Below, piece after piece: positions 47,268 to 59,079 of a stretch of DNA of 64,000 bases. A program made the position numbers and the translations under genes. Every line of letters starts with the position of its first letter. The first letter of the stretch is position 1. The DNA lies in contig CM044320.1 of the NCBI GenBank assembly GCA_024291935.2, positions 29,046,001 to 29,110,000 on the forward strand. The letters run 5' to 3'. The notes beneath the pieces were generated by a model, which worked only from the letters and a program-made list of their open reading frames with translations, was not told the origin of the DNA and did no database searches. This DNA is from Okapia johnstoni (lineage: Eukaryota > Chordata > Mammalia > Artiodactyla > Giraffidae).

Positions 47268-47452
47268 TTTTATTTTTTGATGTGGGCATCTTTAAAGTCT
47301 TTATTGAGCTTGTTACAATATTGCTTCTGTTTTCTATTTTGGTTTTTTGGCCCCGAGGCTTGTGGAATCTCATGTTTCTAACCAGGAATCAAACCGGAAC
47401 CCAGTGCACTGGAAGACTGAGTCTTAACCACTGTACCACCTAGGAAGTCCCC
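47268..47452 (-). mobile_element. CHR-type SINE
   Basis: Antisense copy with 'ttgatgtgggcatctttaaag'-like start. Target duplication ttgacttaactt at 47256-47267 and 47453-47464. Confidence 0.92.
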
Positions 47453-47464
47453 TTGACTTAACTT

Positions 47465-49452
47465 GTAATTACAAGATGAGACTCTTTGAGACAAAATGGC
47501 TTTCTTATCTGAGGATGCCTGGAAAAATGAATTTCATCTTCCCAGGATTTCTTTCAGGAGCAGGTGAAGCATTAACGCCATGGAATGAACCAAACTTGAA
47601 GGTGGTGGTGAAGAAAATAGTGGCTTTATTAATTGAGTCCTACTAGTTTTACGTGTTCACATTTGAAGAGAGGAAGCTTTTTTTAATTTTTCCTCCAGGC
47701 AGTTCCATGATTCTTTATTCGAAAAATCATTGGTTCTCAGCTCAGGGAACACACTCACCATGGGTACTTTACCCTCCATCCACTAGGAGGCACCAAGAAA
47801 CCTGGAGGTAGGAGCAGAGGATGTCTGAACTGAAAATCCACCCAACTGATTACTTCCCTGACCAGCAGCCTGAGTTAAAAGTTTCTCCCACAGGTAGACC
47901 TCAGACTTCTCGAAATGGTCCTCCTATCATCTGAAAAGAGTTTTTTAAATTACAGATTCTTACGTTCCATCATAGACCCACTGACTCAGAATCTCTGGGG
48001 GCATTTTGAAGAGTGTTACAAATCTTTTAGGTGACTGTGGTCCGTTGGGTTATTTGGCATTTGGAAGGATGGGTGAGAATGCTGGAATCTGCAATGAATT
48101 TATTGCTCTAAAAATCAAACAAACAAAAAAACCCCACACAAGTATTTTAGTGAAAGGAGAGAAGCTTCAAGGGTTTCTGTTATGTATTCTTTTTTAAAAA
48201 ACTTTATCTTTAAACATGAAGATTGCTAATTGCAACTAGATAAATGTCAGGGTGTTTATTGGGTTGGTCTTTTCCCACTATACTGGAACATTACTTCTAT
48301 TATAGTGGCTTCTTAGCCATCTGGTAATTCTGTTGATGGGAGCAAAAATGGAAAACAGAGGGCACTATTAGCCCACAACTGCAAAACATAACAGTTGTCT
48401 GATTTTCCACCCATCTTGCCAGAACTAGGCCAATGACAATATTGTTTCTAACCCACATGTCTCCCTCAGGCCAATTTGGAAATGCATCTCTTGTGGCAGA
48501 ACAAGTCTGTCACTGATGGAAAAGAATCAGTAGGTTAAAAAATAAAGATCAAGTCCAGGAGTTTTGCCAGCATCAAGAATGTGCTTCATCAGTAGGACAG
48601 GGTATGGGATAATGATCATTCTAATTTTCTTTGTCTTTGGTTTGGAACTCTTTGCTATTGTTGAATAAGAACCAAATGCAATGCAATGCACTGTTTTATT
48701 AGCATTCTCTTAGCCAGTGTATTAATTACTTTTCCTGACAAATGTCTGAAAGGAGGGGTGTTGTAGCCTGATTTGTGGCTACTTCACTTTGCAAGTCATA
48801 TGTTCAGGATAGCACAAATAGAAGAATATTTTAAGTGCCAAAAATATGAAATGTTAAACTTTATTTCTGAGGGATTTTATTTTTGTTCTCGATTTAGAAC
48901 CATTAGTATATTTTCTTGACAACTGAACAGTGAGGGAGATGTTTTGGCTGGTGTAAATACCTATAGGCTGAAGAAGAATGCATTAATTTGTTCACTGAGT
49001 TTTAAGCACATTGTTGAGTTGAGAAATTTAAGAGAAGGCACCTTCTTTATCTAATCAAGCATTGGAGAATGGTAAGACTGGGGAATGGCATTTTATTGTT
49101 CTTGAGTCAAACAGAAGAGCATTTTGTCTGAGAGATGAGGAAAAGAATGTGATAATTATTCTCAAATGGATGAAGAGTTATCATAGGGAAGAATTCCATG
49201 ACGCTCCAGGGGGCAGAATTAGAGCTCACTCCTTCAATCCCCATATCTGGTTGGTCGAAAAGTACTGATGATGATTTTATTGTATCTCTGAATTCTGTTG
49301 GTTCATCTCTCTCCTCACTTGTAGCACCTTGGTTTAGACATATTTACTATTTCAGGAGAAAGGAACAGAGAGAGGGTAGGAGAGAGAAAGAGGAGGAAAC
49401 AAATCATTTACAGGTCTCCTCTCTACTTACGTTTTCTCCTTTCTCAGATTGT
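47465..49452. other. Intergenic, about 2 kb without young SINEs
   Basis: Contains a MER5-like piece at 47925-48005. The rest is unassigned. No frame of note. Confidence 0.45.
47925..48005 (+). mobile_element. MER5-like hAT fragment
   Basis: 'tttttaaattacagattctt' and 'ctgactcagaatctctgggg' match the MER5A core. Partial. Confidence 0.45.
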
Positions 49453-49598
49453 TCCTCTGCCCATGAAATTCTCCAGGCAAGAATACTGGAGTGGGTAGCT
49501 ATTCCCTTCTCCAGGGGATTTTCCTGGACCCAGGGATCGAACCCGGATCTCCTGCATTGGGAGCAGATTCTTTACCATCTGAGCCACCAAGGAAGCCC
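49453..49598 (-). mobile_element. Bov-tA SINE, truncated body
   Basis: Antisense head and part of the body ending 'tgagccaccaaggaagccc'. An 18-bp direct repeat, tttctcctttctcagatt, lies at 49433-49450 and again at 49628-49645. Confidence 0.85.
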
Positions 49599-49689
49599 AA
49601 TACTTTTCCCTCTATTCTTTCTTATGCTTTCTCCTTTCTCAGATTCATCCTGTACTTCAGAGTAATTGTTCATATCAGAAAACAAACTT

Positions 49690-49958
49690 ATGGATATCAA
49701 AGGGAAAAGGTATGGAAGAGGGATAAATTAGGAGTTTGGGATCAACGTATACACCCTACTATATTTTAAAAAGATAACCACAAAGGAACCTACTGTATAG
49801 CACAGGGAACTCTACTTAATATTCTGTAATAACCTAAATGGGAAAAGAATTTGAATAAGAATAGGTATATGTATAACTGAATTACTTTGCTGTACACCTG
49901 AAACTAACACAACATTGTAAATCAACTATACTCCAATATAAAGTAAAAACTAAAAAAG
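49690..49958 (+). mobile_element. Artiodactyl L1 3' UTR fragment
   Basis: 'ggataaattaggagtttggg', 'cctactgtatagcacaggga', 'tactttgctgtacacctgaa' and an A-rich end are the 3' end of artiodactyl L1. Confidence 0.8.
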
Positions 49959-50063
49959 AATTCTAGGATATTATATACCATATCTGCTTAAAATAAAACT
50001 TATTCATAAAACTTCAAAAAGAAAAATGAAAGCCAATCATGTTACTTCCTTATTTAACATTCT

Positions 50064-50232
50064 ATTTTATTATTCAATTTATTTTAATTGGAGGATAATT
50101 ACTTTACAATCTTGTGATGGTTTTTGCCATAGTTCGTCATGAATTGGCCTTAGGTATACATGTGTCCCCTCCCTCCTGAACACCCCGCCCACCTCCCTCC
50201 CCACCTCATCCCTCCAGATTGTCACAGACCTC
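50064..50232 (-). mobile_element. Retroelement fragment, probably ruminant L1, in L2
   Basis: 'ttttaattggaggataatta' and 'gtatacatgtgtcccctccc' are a repeat text frequent in ruminants. Target duplication atttaacattct at 50052-50063 and 50233-50244. Confidence 0.65.
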
Positions 50233-50582
50233 ATTTAACATTCTTTACTGATTCCCCCAAAGCCTGGAATTCAAACTTCTTATCATAAATAACAAGTGTT
50301 TTCCTGACTTGCCTCTTACCAACTTTTGTCCATCCTATCTTCTGCTCCACAAACTTTTATTCTGGGCTTACTGAGCCACTTTAAGTTTCTCAAATAAGTC
50401 ATGCTTATTTTAGGCTTCCATGCTTGTATTCATACTCTTCCTTGAACCTAGAATGTTTTTTCTCTTTTGAGTCCCGTTCACCCTTTTTTAATACCATGCT
50501 TTCTCTGGAGTCTTCTGACCACTCTCTTAGCAGAAGTAGTGGCTTCTGCATCTGGTTTCTCAGAGCACTTTGTACATCTATG

Positions 50583-50795
50583 TTGTTGTTTAGTTGCTTG
50601 GTCATGTCCGAATATTTGGCGACTCCATGCACTGTAGCCCACCAGGCTCCTTTGTCCATGGGATTTCCCAGGCTAGAATACTGGACTGAATTGCCATTTC
50701 CTTCTCAAGGGGATCTTCCTGACCCAGGGATCGAACCCAGATCTTCTGCATTAGCAGGCAGATTCTTTACAGCTGAGACACCTGGGAAGCCCCAA
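50583..50795 (-). mobile_element. Bov-tA SINE
   Basis: Antisense copy from 'ttgttgtttagttgcttgg' to 'cacctgggaagcccc'. Confidence 0.9.
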
Positions 50796-50970
50796 ACAGC
50801 TCAGTGTTTATTATTCCATTGTCAGACCCCCAACTCCTGCCCACATAACATTTTGAGCTTCCTGGAGGCAGTTGTGTGTCTCTCTCCAACCCCCAGCAGA
50901 GTGTGTTTCTTCTACGGAGCTGTGTTGAAGCCCTTTACAGGAGGATTTCATTTCAGTATGAGTTAGAACT

Positions 50971-52104
50971 TTAAAACAATTAAAACTGTTCAAAAATTGA
51001 AGAGGCTGCATGGTACAGAGTAGGTGCTTCACAAATGAGTGGAATATTGAATGAGCTGTGAACACTTGAATCTCCTGTCACCAGGAAGTATTCAAGTTGT
51101 TTGACAGGCTCTTTCAAGCATCAAAGAAGTGCTTCATGATGAATCATTGAAAAATTTCCATCAAGTTATTGACTGTATTTCACTATATTTTGGGAAGTTA
51201 TCTATCTATCTGCCTATCTTTCTATCTATCTTCCTATCACCTACCTACCTAAATGATTAAAATAATACTAAATTTTTTCCACATCATAATTCTTTTTTTC
51301 CTGCTTGAAGATTTGATTAACAGTCAGGTGTGAATATTATTTAAAGAGTTTTTCTTTTACTTTTAGCAACTAGGGCTATTCATACCTTCTCAATTCTTTC
51401 CAACAACTCTTTAGGATAATTCTTGCTGTTACTGATGACTAAAGTACCTACATGATAGGAATGGATTGAAAAAAAGTTAATACTTTGAAGGGAAAGGAAA
51501 AACCTCATAGTTCCTCATCAAAGTTAGAGAAAAAGAGAAGAAATTATGCAAAAATGGAAACGCATGTTTCATATTTAAATTTTTAAGATTGACTTGAATA
51601 TGATAATTCGTATCTTTGAATATAACGTATTATGTAGCTTTATTATTTATCCAACTTTTCTAAGTGTCAAGATGTATACAGGAAAGGTGCTACCTATTAT
51701 TATGATGTGCTCTTTGGTGTACAATCCTTTCAAATACAATCCTTGACATGAAGTGATGCTCTTGATAGCATTTAGATAAACAGTGTATCCTAAAAGAGAA
51801 TCTTCCCACACACAAGGACAGGACAATATCACAGGGAGGCAAGAAGGGGCCTTACTTAGGGATGGGTTAAATTGGTATAACAAAGAGACAAAAATTACAA
51901 ACGCCTACATCAGCGAGACTTCAATAAAAAAGTATTTCAGAAACACAAAAAGCAAGCAAAACATTACAGATGTCTCAAGCAAAAGAAGTTTATTTCTCCA
52001 TCACATAAGAGGATGGAGGTAGGCTGGTGGTCCAGGGAGAGTGGGCACCTCTGCTCAGTGAGGATATCAGCCAGTCAGGCCCTGCGTGATGCTTTGCATT
52101 CCCA
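50971..52104. other. Intergenic, no gene; TATC-type microsatellite
   Basis: An imperfect tetranucleotide run (tatc/tctt/ctac) occupies 51199-51250. The rest is unassigned. Confidence 0.5.
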
Positions 52105-52320
52105 GGGGGCAGTAGCTGTCACATGTTAGGCTGCATCAGACCCACCTGGGTTGTTTTTTTTTTTTTTTTTTTAAACAGGGAGTGCTTAACCCTAACACCA
52201 GGGTTTCTGATTCAGTGTGTCTGGGTTGAGGACAGGGAACCTCATTTCTAAAAAGCTCCCATTTGATGCTGATGCTGCTGATCAGAAGACTAGATTTGAA
52301 GAAGCACTGCCCTTAAATGC
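52105..52320 (+). mobile_element. MER5A (hAT-Charlie) element
   Basis: 'gttaggctgcatcagaccca', 'tttctgattcagtgtgtctg', 'tgatgctgatgctgctgatc' and a 'gaagaagcactg' end follow MER5A. A T19 run (52154-52172) sits inside. Confidence 0.7.
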
Positions 52321-52762
52321 TATCCCCATTCTCATTGACCCAAAGGAAGGAAAAAAATGGAAATTGAAAAAGATATGACTCAGAAGTTACACATTTTTTT
52401 TCTGCTCAGATTCTTTTAGGTAGAACATAGTCAAAGAGAAGCAAAAATGCAATTGCTTCCATTATTAAAGGGAAGAAGAAACCACTCAACCAATGTTAAG
52501 TCTTCTGACTTATGAACAAGGTACATTGTTCTGGTTATTCAGGTCTGTGATTCTCTAAGCAATGTCTTATGCTTTTCAGTAAACAGGTCTTTCACATCTT
52601 CTACCATATTTAAAGTGTTTAATATTTTGATGCTATTGTGATATTAATTTTCATTTTAATATTTTGAATATTTGTTGCAAGTATATAGAAATATAGTTGT
52701 CAGTTCTTTCCATACTGATCTATAGAGTCAATGCAAACCCAGTCAAACACTCACAGGTGTTA

Positions 52763-52767
<5 letters not shown>

Positions 52768-52798
<31 letters not shown>
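52768..52798. repeat. (GT)n microsatellite
   Basis: About 15 uninterrupted GT units inside the L1. Confidence 0.95.
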
Positions 52799-52799
<1 letters not shown>

Positions 52800-52890
52800 T
52801 ATTGACAAGCTAACTCTAAAATTTGCAAGGAAATACAAGAACCTAGAATAACCAAAATGACTGAAGAAGAAGAAGAACCCTGGTGAAAGA

Positions 52891-52935
52891 AGATTTCACC
52901 AAAAAAGGTATAGGCATGGCAAATAGACACATGAA
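52891..52935 (+). repeat. 45-bp direct repeat, displaced copy
   Basis: Identical to 53599-53643. It starts agatttcaccaaaaaaggta and ends atagacacatgaa. At this site it interrupts L1 ORF2 text that normally runs on without it. Confidence 0.9.
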
Positions 52936-53598
52936 GGCTAGTATCACCTAATTTCAAGACTTATAAAGTTACATTAACCAATAAACTATGGTAATAGCAT
53001 AAGGATAGGAAAAAAAGGTCAGTGAAACAAAAGGGACTAGAAATAGACCCACACACATATGGACAATTGATTTTTGAAAAAGATGCAGAGATAATTCAAT
53101 GGATAAGGATAGTCTTTCCAACAATGATGTTAGATTAACTGGAAATATATATGCAAAATAATAATAATAGTAATAATTGGATATATATATGCAAAACAAA
53201 CCAAAACAAACTTCAGTCTTACCTTATAGTATATATGTAAGTTAGCTTAAAATCTCAAAATGGATTATAGACTTAAATGTAAATCCTAAACTATAAAACA
53301 TCCAGAAGAAAACATAAGTAGAAACCTTTGTGACACTATTTTAGACAAAGATTTCTTAGATATGATGTCAAAAATATGATTTGTAAAATAAAATATTAAT
53401 AAATTCAGCCTCATCAAAATTAAAAACTCCTTCTCTCTGAAGTATACTGTTAAAAGACTGAAAAGACAAGTCACAGACTGGAAGAAAATGTTTGCAAAAC
53501 ATATAGCTGCTAAAGCACTGTATCCACAATACATAAAAAACTCTCAGAACTCAATAATATGAAAAGAAGCTGATTAGAAATGGGCAACAGATTTAAAC

Positions 53599-53643
53599 AG
53601 ATTTCACCAAAAAAGGTATAGGCATGGCAAATAGACACATGAA
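53599..53643 (+). repeat. 45-bp direct repeat, native copy
   Basis: Same sequence as 52891-52935, here in its expected place in L1 ORF2 (the region coding for the segment after the 'gggcaacag' phrase). Confidence 0.9.
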
Positions 53644-54436
53644 CAGATCCTTAATATCACTATGTATCAGCAAAAGGCAAATTAAAGCCACAATGAGATA
53701 CCACCACCTACTTTTACTATGGCTAAAATGAAGAAGTTAGGCATATAAGTGTTGACCAGGATGTGGAGGAGGTGAAACTTCCAAACTATGCTGTTGAGAA
53801 TATAAAATGGTAAAGCCACTTTGGAAAAGTTGGGCAGTTTAACTTTCTTAAAAAAGTTCAATATACACTTACATACAATCCAGCCATTCTACTCTGAGCT
53901 GAGAGAGCTACTCTCTACCTAAGAGAAAAAAAACCATATGTCCATACAAAGACTTTTACATGTTTGTTCATAGTAGCTTTATTTGTAAAAACCCCAAACT
54001 GGGAAAAGAGCTAAAGGTCCTTCAATAGGTGAATGGATGGACAAGTTGTGACATATTCATACAAAGAAATGCTACTTAATAATAAAATGGAAGGAACTAA
54101 TGACCTATACAACAACATGAATTTATATCAAAATTGCTATGCTGAGTGAAAGGGGCCAGATATTGTGTACATATAATATGAGTCAATTTGATAAAACTTT
54201 GAGCATAAAAAATTATTTATATTGACAGAGCAGATCAGATCTTGCCTGCAGGAGTAGGTGGGATGGGAAAGGGAGAGGAATTACAAAAGGCATGAGGATA
54301 TTTGGGGGGTAATAGAAAACTCATCATCTTGAATGTAAAAATGGTTTTGTGAATTTATACATACATAAAACTTACCATGTTGTACACTTACTGTGTTTAT
54401 TGCATGCTTTTATATCTCAATAAATTTGCTTTAAGA

Positions 54437-54789
54437 AAGGAAAAAGAGAAAAAAGATGCAATGATCAAATATTAATAACATGAATTATTGTAGCTTATAT
54501 TGATTTTTTAAAAAATGTCCTAGAATTCAGTTGAACTAAATGGATGTTTGACTCTTCAACTATTTTAAAAGAGGTTCATTTACATAAAAGCCTAAGCATG
54601 GGTGAGGTTCAAGGGCAACCTACTTTGAATCTACCTTGGTTATACTACCTTCGTGTTACCAAATGGGAAACACGTGCTGGAGTCAGAGTGATTGAGAGGA
54701 AGATCTTAGAAGACCAGGATTTTAGCTCTGATTTCTCCAAATGTCCTCGAACTAGCTTATTTATCTGACTAATCTAATTTTAAGACTTA
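54437..54789. other. Intergenic, no gene
   Basis: A 74-codon frame at 54544-54768 has no recognised features. Confidence 0.45.
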
Positions 54790-54994
54790 GGTGTTAGTAG
54801 CTGGGTCATGTCTGACTCTTTGTGACCCCATGGACTGTAGTCCACCAGGCTCCCCTGTTCATGGGATTCTCCAGGCAAGAGTACTGGAGTGGGTCACCAT
54901 TTCCTTCTCCAGGGGTTCTTCCCAACCCAGAGACTGAACTTGTGTCTTTTGCTTGGCAGGCAGGTTCTTTACCACTGAGCCACCTGGGAAGTCC
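54790..54994 (-). mobile_element. Bov-tA SINE
   Basis: Antisense copy from 'gtagctgggtcatgtctgac' to 'gccacctgggaagtcc'. Confidence 0.9.
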
Positions 54995-55865
54995 AATGTG
55001 ATTTTGCCACCTGTAAAATAGCCAAAATAATAGCTAGGTCAGAAGATATGCTGTAGAAAGGAGACGGAATAACTAGTAAAAATGCTGTCAGACTGTTTGA
55101 AGTAGGAATAATGATAATACATATTCCTTTTCCTGCCTTCTCTTTAGTTTTTCCACTCCCTGGAAATCTCTTTTGTCATTCAACTTCAGTTGGCATCTTT
55201 CCTAAATAGTTAAACAAAAATGTGTTGAGTCAGCAGATTTGATGGACTTCTGAAGCCTCTAGTGACCTGAAGTTGACAAAATTCTTTACTCTTTTTGACC
55301 CAGAAACTGAAGCTCAGGGATTTATAAGTTTCACGTCACTTCAGAGGCAACTGTGGGTTTTCCCCAAGCTTGTTCTTGCAGGGGCAAACGATAGAGTGAA
55401 GAAGGAATAAATTTACTTTTATACTCATGCTGAAACTTTGAGTAAAACTGAGCTGCTGTTAAGAGGGTTATGGGAAGCCTGGAATGTACTCCTTGCTGGA
55501 TAGCAGTGCTAGGATTTCCCAAAAGTGTCTATTTGGGGTGAGTCATTTTAGCCCAGGATAGAGGCAGCTTGTCCATGATACCCTTGCATGGATGCTTCAG
55601 AGAAACAGCATTGAGGTGTCCACAAGTAACATGTAGTGCGATCACACATAAGCACAATCACCAAGCACTGAAGTTATAATGAACAGCCTGTGGCCAAGAT
55701 GGGATGTAGAGGATGATGGACTTTTATAAAATGCCTCCTCAGGGGCAATCTCCCTGTCCTGCAGGATGGAGAACTTCAACCAATGGAGTACCAGTAACTG
55801 CTTAACCATTGGCTCTGGGCAGTGAAGAGAGGCCTGATTCACAGTGTCTTCCAGTTTCCATCATT
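54995..55865. other. Intergenic, no gene
   Basis: Unassigned. 'agaaactgaagctcagggat' at about 55302 may be MIR core. No coding signal. Confidence 0.4.
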
Positions 55866-55874
55866 TGAATACTA

Positions 55875-56084
55875 GTTAGTTGCTCAGTCGTGCCCGATTC
55901 TTGTGACCCCATGGGCTGTAGCTCACCAGGCTCCTCTGTTTATGGGATTTCCCAGGCAGGAATACTAGAGTGGGTAGCCATTCCCTTCTCCCAGGGATTT
56001 TCCTGACCCAGAGATTGAACCGATGTCTCTTGCGTCTCCTGCATTGCAGGCAGATTCTTTACCACTGAACCATCAGGGAAGCCC
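55875..56084 (-). mobile_element. Bov-tA SINE
   Basis: Antisense copy with target duplication tgaatacta at 55866-55874 and 56085-56093. Confidence 0.92.
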
Positions 56085-56093
56085 TGAATACTA

Positions 56094-56490
56094 AAACCAT
56101 GGCTAATTTTGAGTTTCTATTATATTGTTAACCAGCTCACAAATTCAGAAAAATTTAGGTTGGCTTTCAAAAGCTAGCCTGAACTATCTACAGCATGCCA
56201 CTAGATTCAACAACCCAGTGGACCAGGACAGCCATAAAGTAAAGCTAGGCTCATTTTCCATATCTTGCCCTGAACTCTACTGCTGGACTGACAGGTCCTG
56301 TTACAGTTCATGAAGTGCTTAAGGGCCTACCAACACTCAGAGACAGAGATGAGACTTCTTCTAAAAAGAATAATTTATAGATACTGATTTTTTTCTTCTC
56401 ATGCTTTCTGATTAACCATTAGTGCATCCTGTGCAGTTTGATTCAAACCTAAGAAGATTTCTCAATTAACAAGATCATTAGTCCCTTTTA
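56094..56490. other. Intergenic, no gene
   Basis: Nothing recognised. Confidence 0.45.
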
Positions 56491-56491
56491 A

Positions 56492-56705
56492 GTAAGGTGT
56501 GTGTTAGCCATTCAGTCACGTCTGATCCTTTGTGATCCCATGAACTGTAGCCCGCCAGGCTCCTATGTCCATGGGATACTCCAGGCAAGAATACTCGACT
56601 GGATAGCCATTCCCTTCTCCAGGGGATCCTCTACACCCAGGGATTGAACCTGGGTCTCCCACATTGCAGGCAGATTCTTTACCATCTGAGTCACCAGGGA
56701 AGGCC
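56492..56705 (-). mobile_element. Bov-tA SINE
   Basis: Antisense copy with a TG-rich tail. Imperfect flanks cccttttaag (56482-56491) and ccctttaaag (56706-56715). Confidence 0.88.
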
Positions 56706-56715
56706 CCCTTTAAAG

Positions 56716-57105
56716 AAGTTGATTTTTTAATTACTGGGCTGAAATGGTACCCACAGATGCTGAGAAAGAGGATGCTGTGGTGTTTTCTCTGGAACATTGC
56801 CCAAGCACACTAGTCTTAAATGGGGTCAGAGTGATAGATTTCCTAGGGAATGTTTAGGAAATGTCTTGGGAATATTTTTAATTTTCTCAGTTATTTGGTT
56901 GCTACAATGACTTAAGTGTCACAATAGTATTTGAGGAGGCAGAGATGCTCAAGATTTTGTAACACCCAGGACAGTCTCATACAGAGAATGGTCTTGTATT
57001 CTGTACAACTTCAGATGTTCTCAACAGGCATCCATGTTAAGTGAAAGCGCTGTTTACAATCTTCTAAGCCTGGAGCGTAATACTATTTTACCTATGAGCA
57101 TGCAG
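56716..57105. other. Intergenic, no gene
   Basis: Nothing recognised. Confidence 0.45.
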
Positions 57106-57138
57106 TAAACTTGTACCATGTAAAGATACACAGAATTT
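57106..57138 (+). repeat. 33-bp flanking duplication, left copy
   Basis: Matches 57357-57389 at 31 of 33 positions (two C/T differences). Core: ttgtaccatgtaaagata. An unusually long target-site duplication for a SINE. Confidence 0.9.
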
Positions 57139-57356
57139 GGGGGCTTCTCTGGTGGCTCAGATGATAAAGAATCTGCCTGCAATGCGGAAGACCCAGGGTC
57201 AATTCCTGGGTTGGGAAGATCCCCTGGAGAAAGGAATGACAACCCACTTCAGTATTCTTGTGTGGAGAATTCCATGAACGGAGGAGCCTAGTGGGCAACA
57301 GTCCATGGGGTGGCAAAGTGTCAGGCACGACTGAACAACTAATGCACACAGTACAA
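57139..57356 (+). mobile_element. Bov-tA SINE
   Basis: Sense copy from 'gggggcttctctggtggctc' to 'ctaatgcacacagtaca', between the 33-bp duplications. Confidence 0.92.
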
Positions 57357-57389
57357 TAAATTTGTACCATGTAAAGATATACAGAATTT

Positions 57390-57724
57390 TCTAAGACTGC
57401 AACTACCACGTAAATGGAAGGGAAATTGTGTCATGTTTTGTTGAGAACATTATCAAGGATGACACAATATTACTGAATTATGTCCCACTTTGGGAAAGCA
57501 TATCATTGCCCAGAAGATGGCCTAGCGTTTGGAGCTACCGCACATTCAAAGTGATTTTAAGTATATAGGAATAGAATTGTTTAGCCTTTATTTCCAAATG
57601 TCAAATATAAACAAAAGTGTCTCAGAAATCTAAACATTTGTTGTAAATAAGTGCAAACATAGGACTGCTTCATTATGTCTTCTGGTGTATTCGTGTTTGA
57701 GCATTTTCACATGGAAAAACATTT
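57390..57724. other. Intergenic, no gene
   Basis: Nothing recognised. Confidence 0.45.
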
Positions 57725-58690
57725 CATTATGTTTAATCTGCCCACTATCCACTCAGGCACCCTAGTCAGGAAACTAGAAAACCCATCTCCTCTCTCCTTC
57801 CCACTTCTTACACTCAGTCCCTATGTTCTGCTGATTCCATCTCCTACATGTCCCCTTCTTGAACTTACACCCAGGCTGCCTCAGTCCAGGGGCACACGAT
57901 TTCTTGTCTAGACTATTCTGAAGTCTACTAACTAATTTCTTAGAATAATTTTTAAAAAAGAACATTTAAAAAAATTTATTTATTTTTGGCTGCACTGAGT
58001 CTTCGTTGCTGTGCAAGGCTTTCTCTAGTTGCTGCGAGCAAGGGCTACTGTCCAGTGAGGTGCATGGGCTTACTGCAGTGGCTTCTCTTGTTGCAGAGCA
58101 TGGGCTCTAGGTTATGCAGGCTTCAGTAGTTGTGGCACATGGGCCCTAGGGCAAAACCTTAGTAGTTGTGGCACACAGGCTTAGTTGCTCCGTGGCATGT
58201 GGAATCTTCCCAGGTCTGGGATCGGACCTGTGTCTCCTGAATTGGCAGGTGAATTCTTTACCACTGAGCCACCAGGGAAGCCCCCTAATTAATTTCTTAT
58301 TGTGCAATCTCACCCCCCTCCATTGCAACCCATTCTATATACAAACTTTTAATGATCTTTCCAAAACACAGAATCTGGAAAAGTTTCTTTCCCACTGAAC
58401 ACTTCATTGGGTCCTAGCAGAAGAGAGGCTAAAACCCTGACTTCTCAGTATGGTGCCGTGAGACAGTCATTGTTGATCCCCATCCGATCTCAAATTTCAA
58501 ATCAGGCTTCCACACAGTGAACCATCCATGTCCTTTCATTTCTCTGAGATTTGGGCACATGTTGTCTTTGTTAAGGAATATTTGCCCCCGGTCTTGCCAG
58601 CTAGTAAGTTTTATTCATTCTTTAAGACCCAGCCCAGGACCCTGTTCAGAACCTCCCTGACATGACGGCTTCAAGTGATCCTAGTACTCT
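57725..58690 (+). mobile_element. L2 LINE 3' half, split by a CHR SINE
   Basis: 'tagactattctgaagtctac', 'aatgatctttccaaaacaca', 'ccactgaacacttcattggg' and 'tttaagacccagcccaggac' follow the sense L2 order on both sides of the SINE at 57943-58284. Confidence 0.6.
57943..58284 (-). mobile_element. CHR-type tRNA-Glu SINE, long form
   Basis: Antisense long form. Duplication ctaactaatttctta at 57928-57942 and ctaattaatttctta at 58285-58299 (one mismatch). Confidence 0.92.
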
Positions 58691-58817
58691 CCTTTCTTGC
58701 AGTGTTCAGTATACTCTATGAGAACAGTCCAGTTGCCACCAGGCATGACAGTAGCCCATTACCCCACTTCCTGTTCATATGAGAGGATGATGGGGAAGGG
58801 ACAAAGATGTCATGACT

Positions 58818-58941
58818 GTTTTTGTTTGTTTGACTCTACCGCGAGGCATGCGGAATCTGAGTTCCCCCACCAGGGAATCCAACCCATGCCCTCTGCAGTG
58901 AAAGCACGAAGTCTCAACCACTGAATTGCCAGGGAAGTCCC
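58818..58941 (-). mobile_element. CHR-type SINE, short
   Basis: Antisense: 'gcgaggcatgcggaatctga', 'caaccactgaattgccaggg'. Confidence 0.82.
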
Positions 58942-59079
58942 AGGACATCCCAGGACGATGGTTGACCTGCCAGTTGGATGCAGGCAATCAGATGCTCCGC
59001 ACCCTCTCTGCTGTCTTTGGAATACACATTTCACCCACCGTTCACACACTAGGAGCTATTTCAAAGACAGAGCCTTGAG

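Larger units (their letters stand above)
50030..50970 (+). mobile_element. L2 LINE 3' fragment, twice interrupted
   Basis: 'caatcatgttacttccttat', 'cctggaattcaaacttctta', 'agaatgttttttctcttttg' and 'agcttcctggaggcagttgt' follow the sense L2 order. An L1-like piece (50064-50232) and a Bov-tA (50583-50795) split it. Confidence 0.55.
52690..54436 (+). mobile_element. L1 ORF2 3' half and 3' UTR, decayed
   Basis: Text of the L1 ORF2 end: 'cacacatatggacaattgat', 'gaaatgggcaacagatttaa', 'aaagccacaatgagatacca', 'ggtgaatggatggacaagtt', then a 3' UTR ending 'tctcaataaatttgctttaa'. Many stops and frameshifts. Contains the (GT)n run at 52768-52798 and a 45-bp sequence present twice (52891-52935 and 53599-53643). 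Confidence 0.85.

Noticed and set aside
48258..48420. Mariner-like end (tattgggttggtc)
   Set aside because: One short phrase only; no second inverted end or transposase text was found.
51199..51250. Tetranucleotide run as a CRISPR-like array
   Set aside because: Imperfect microsatellite; no spacers, and the genome is mammalian.
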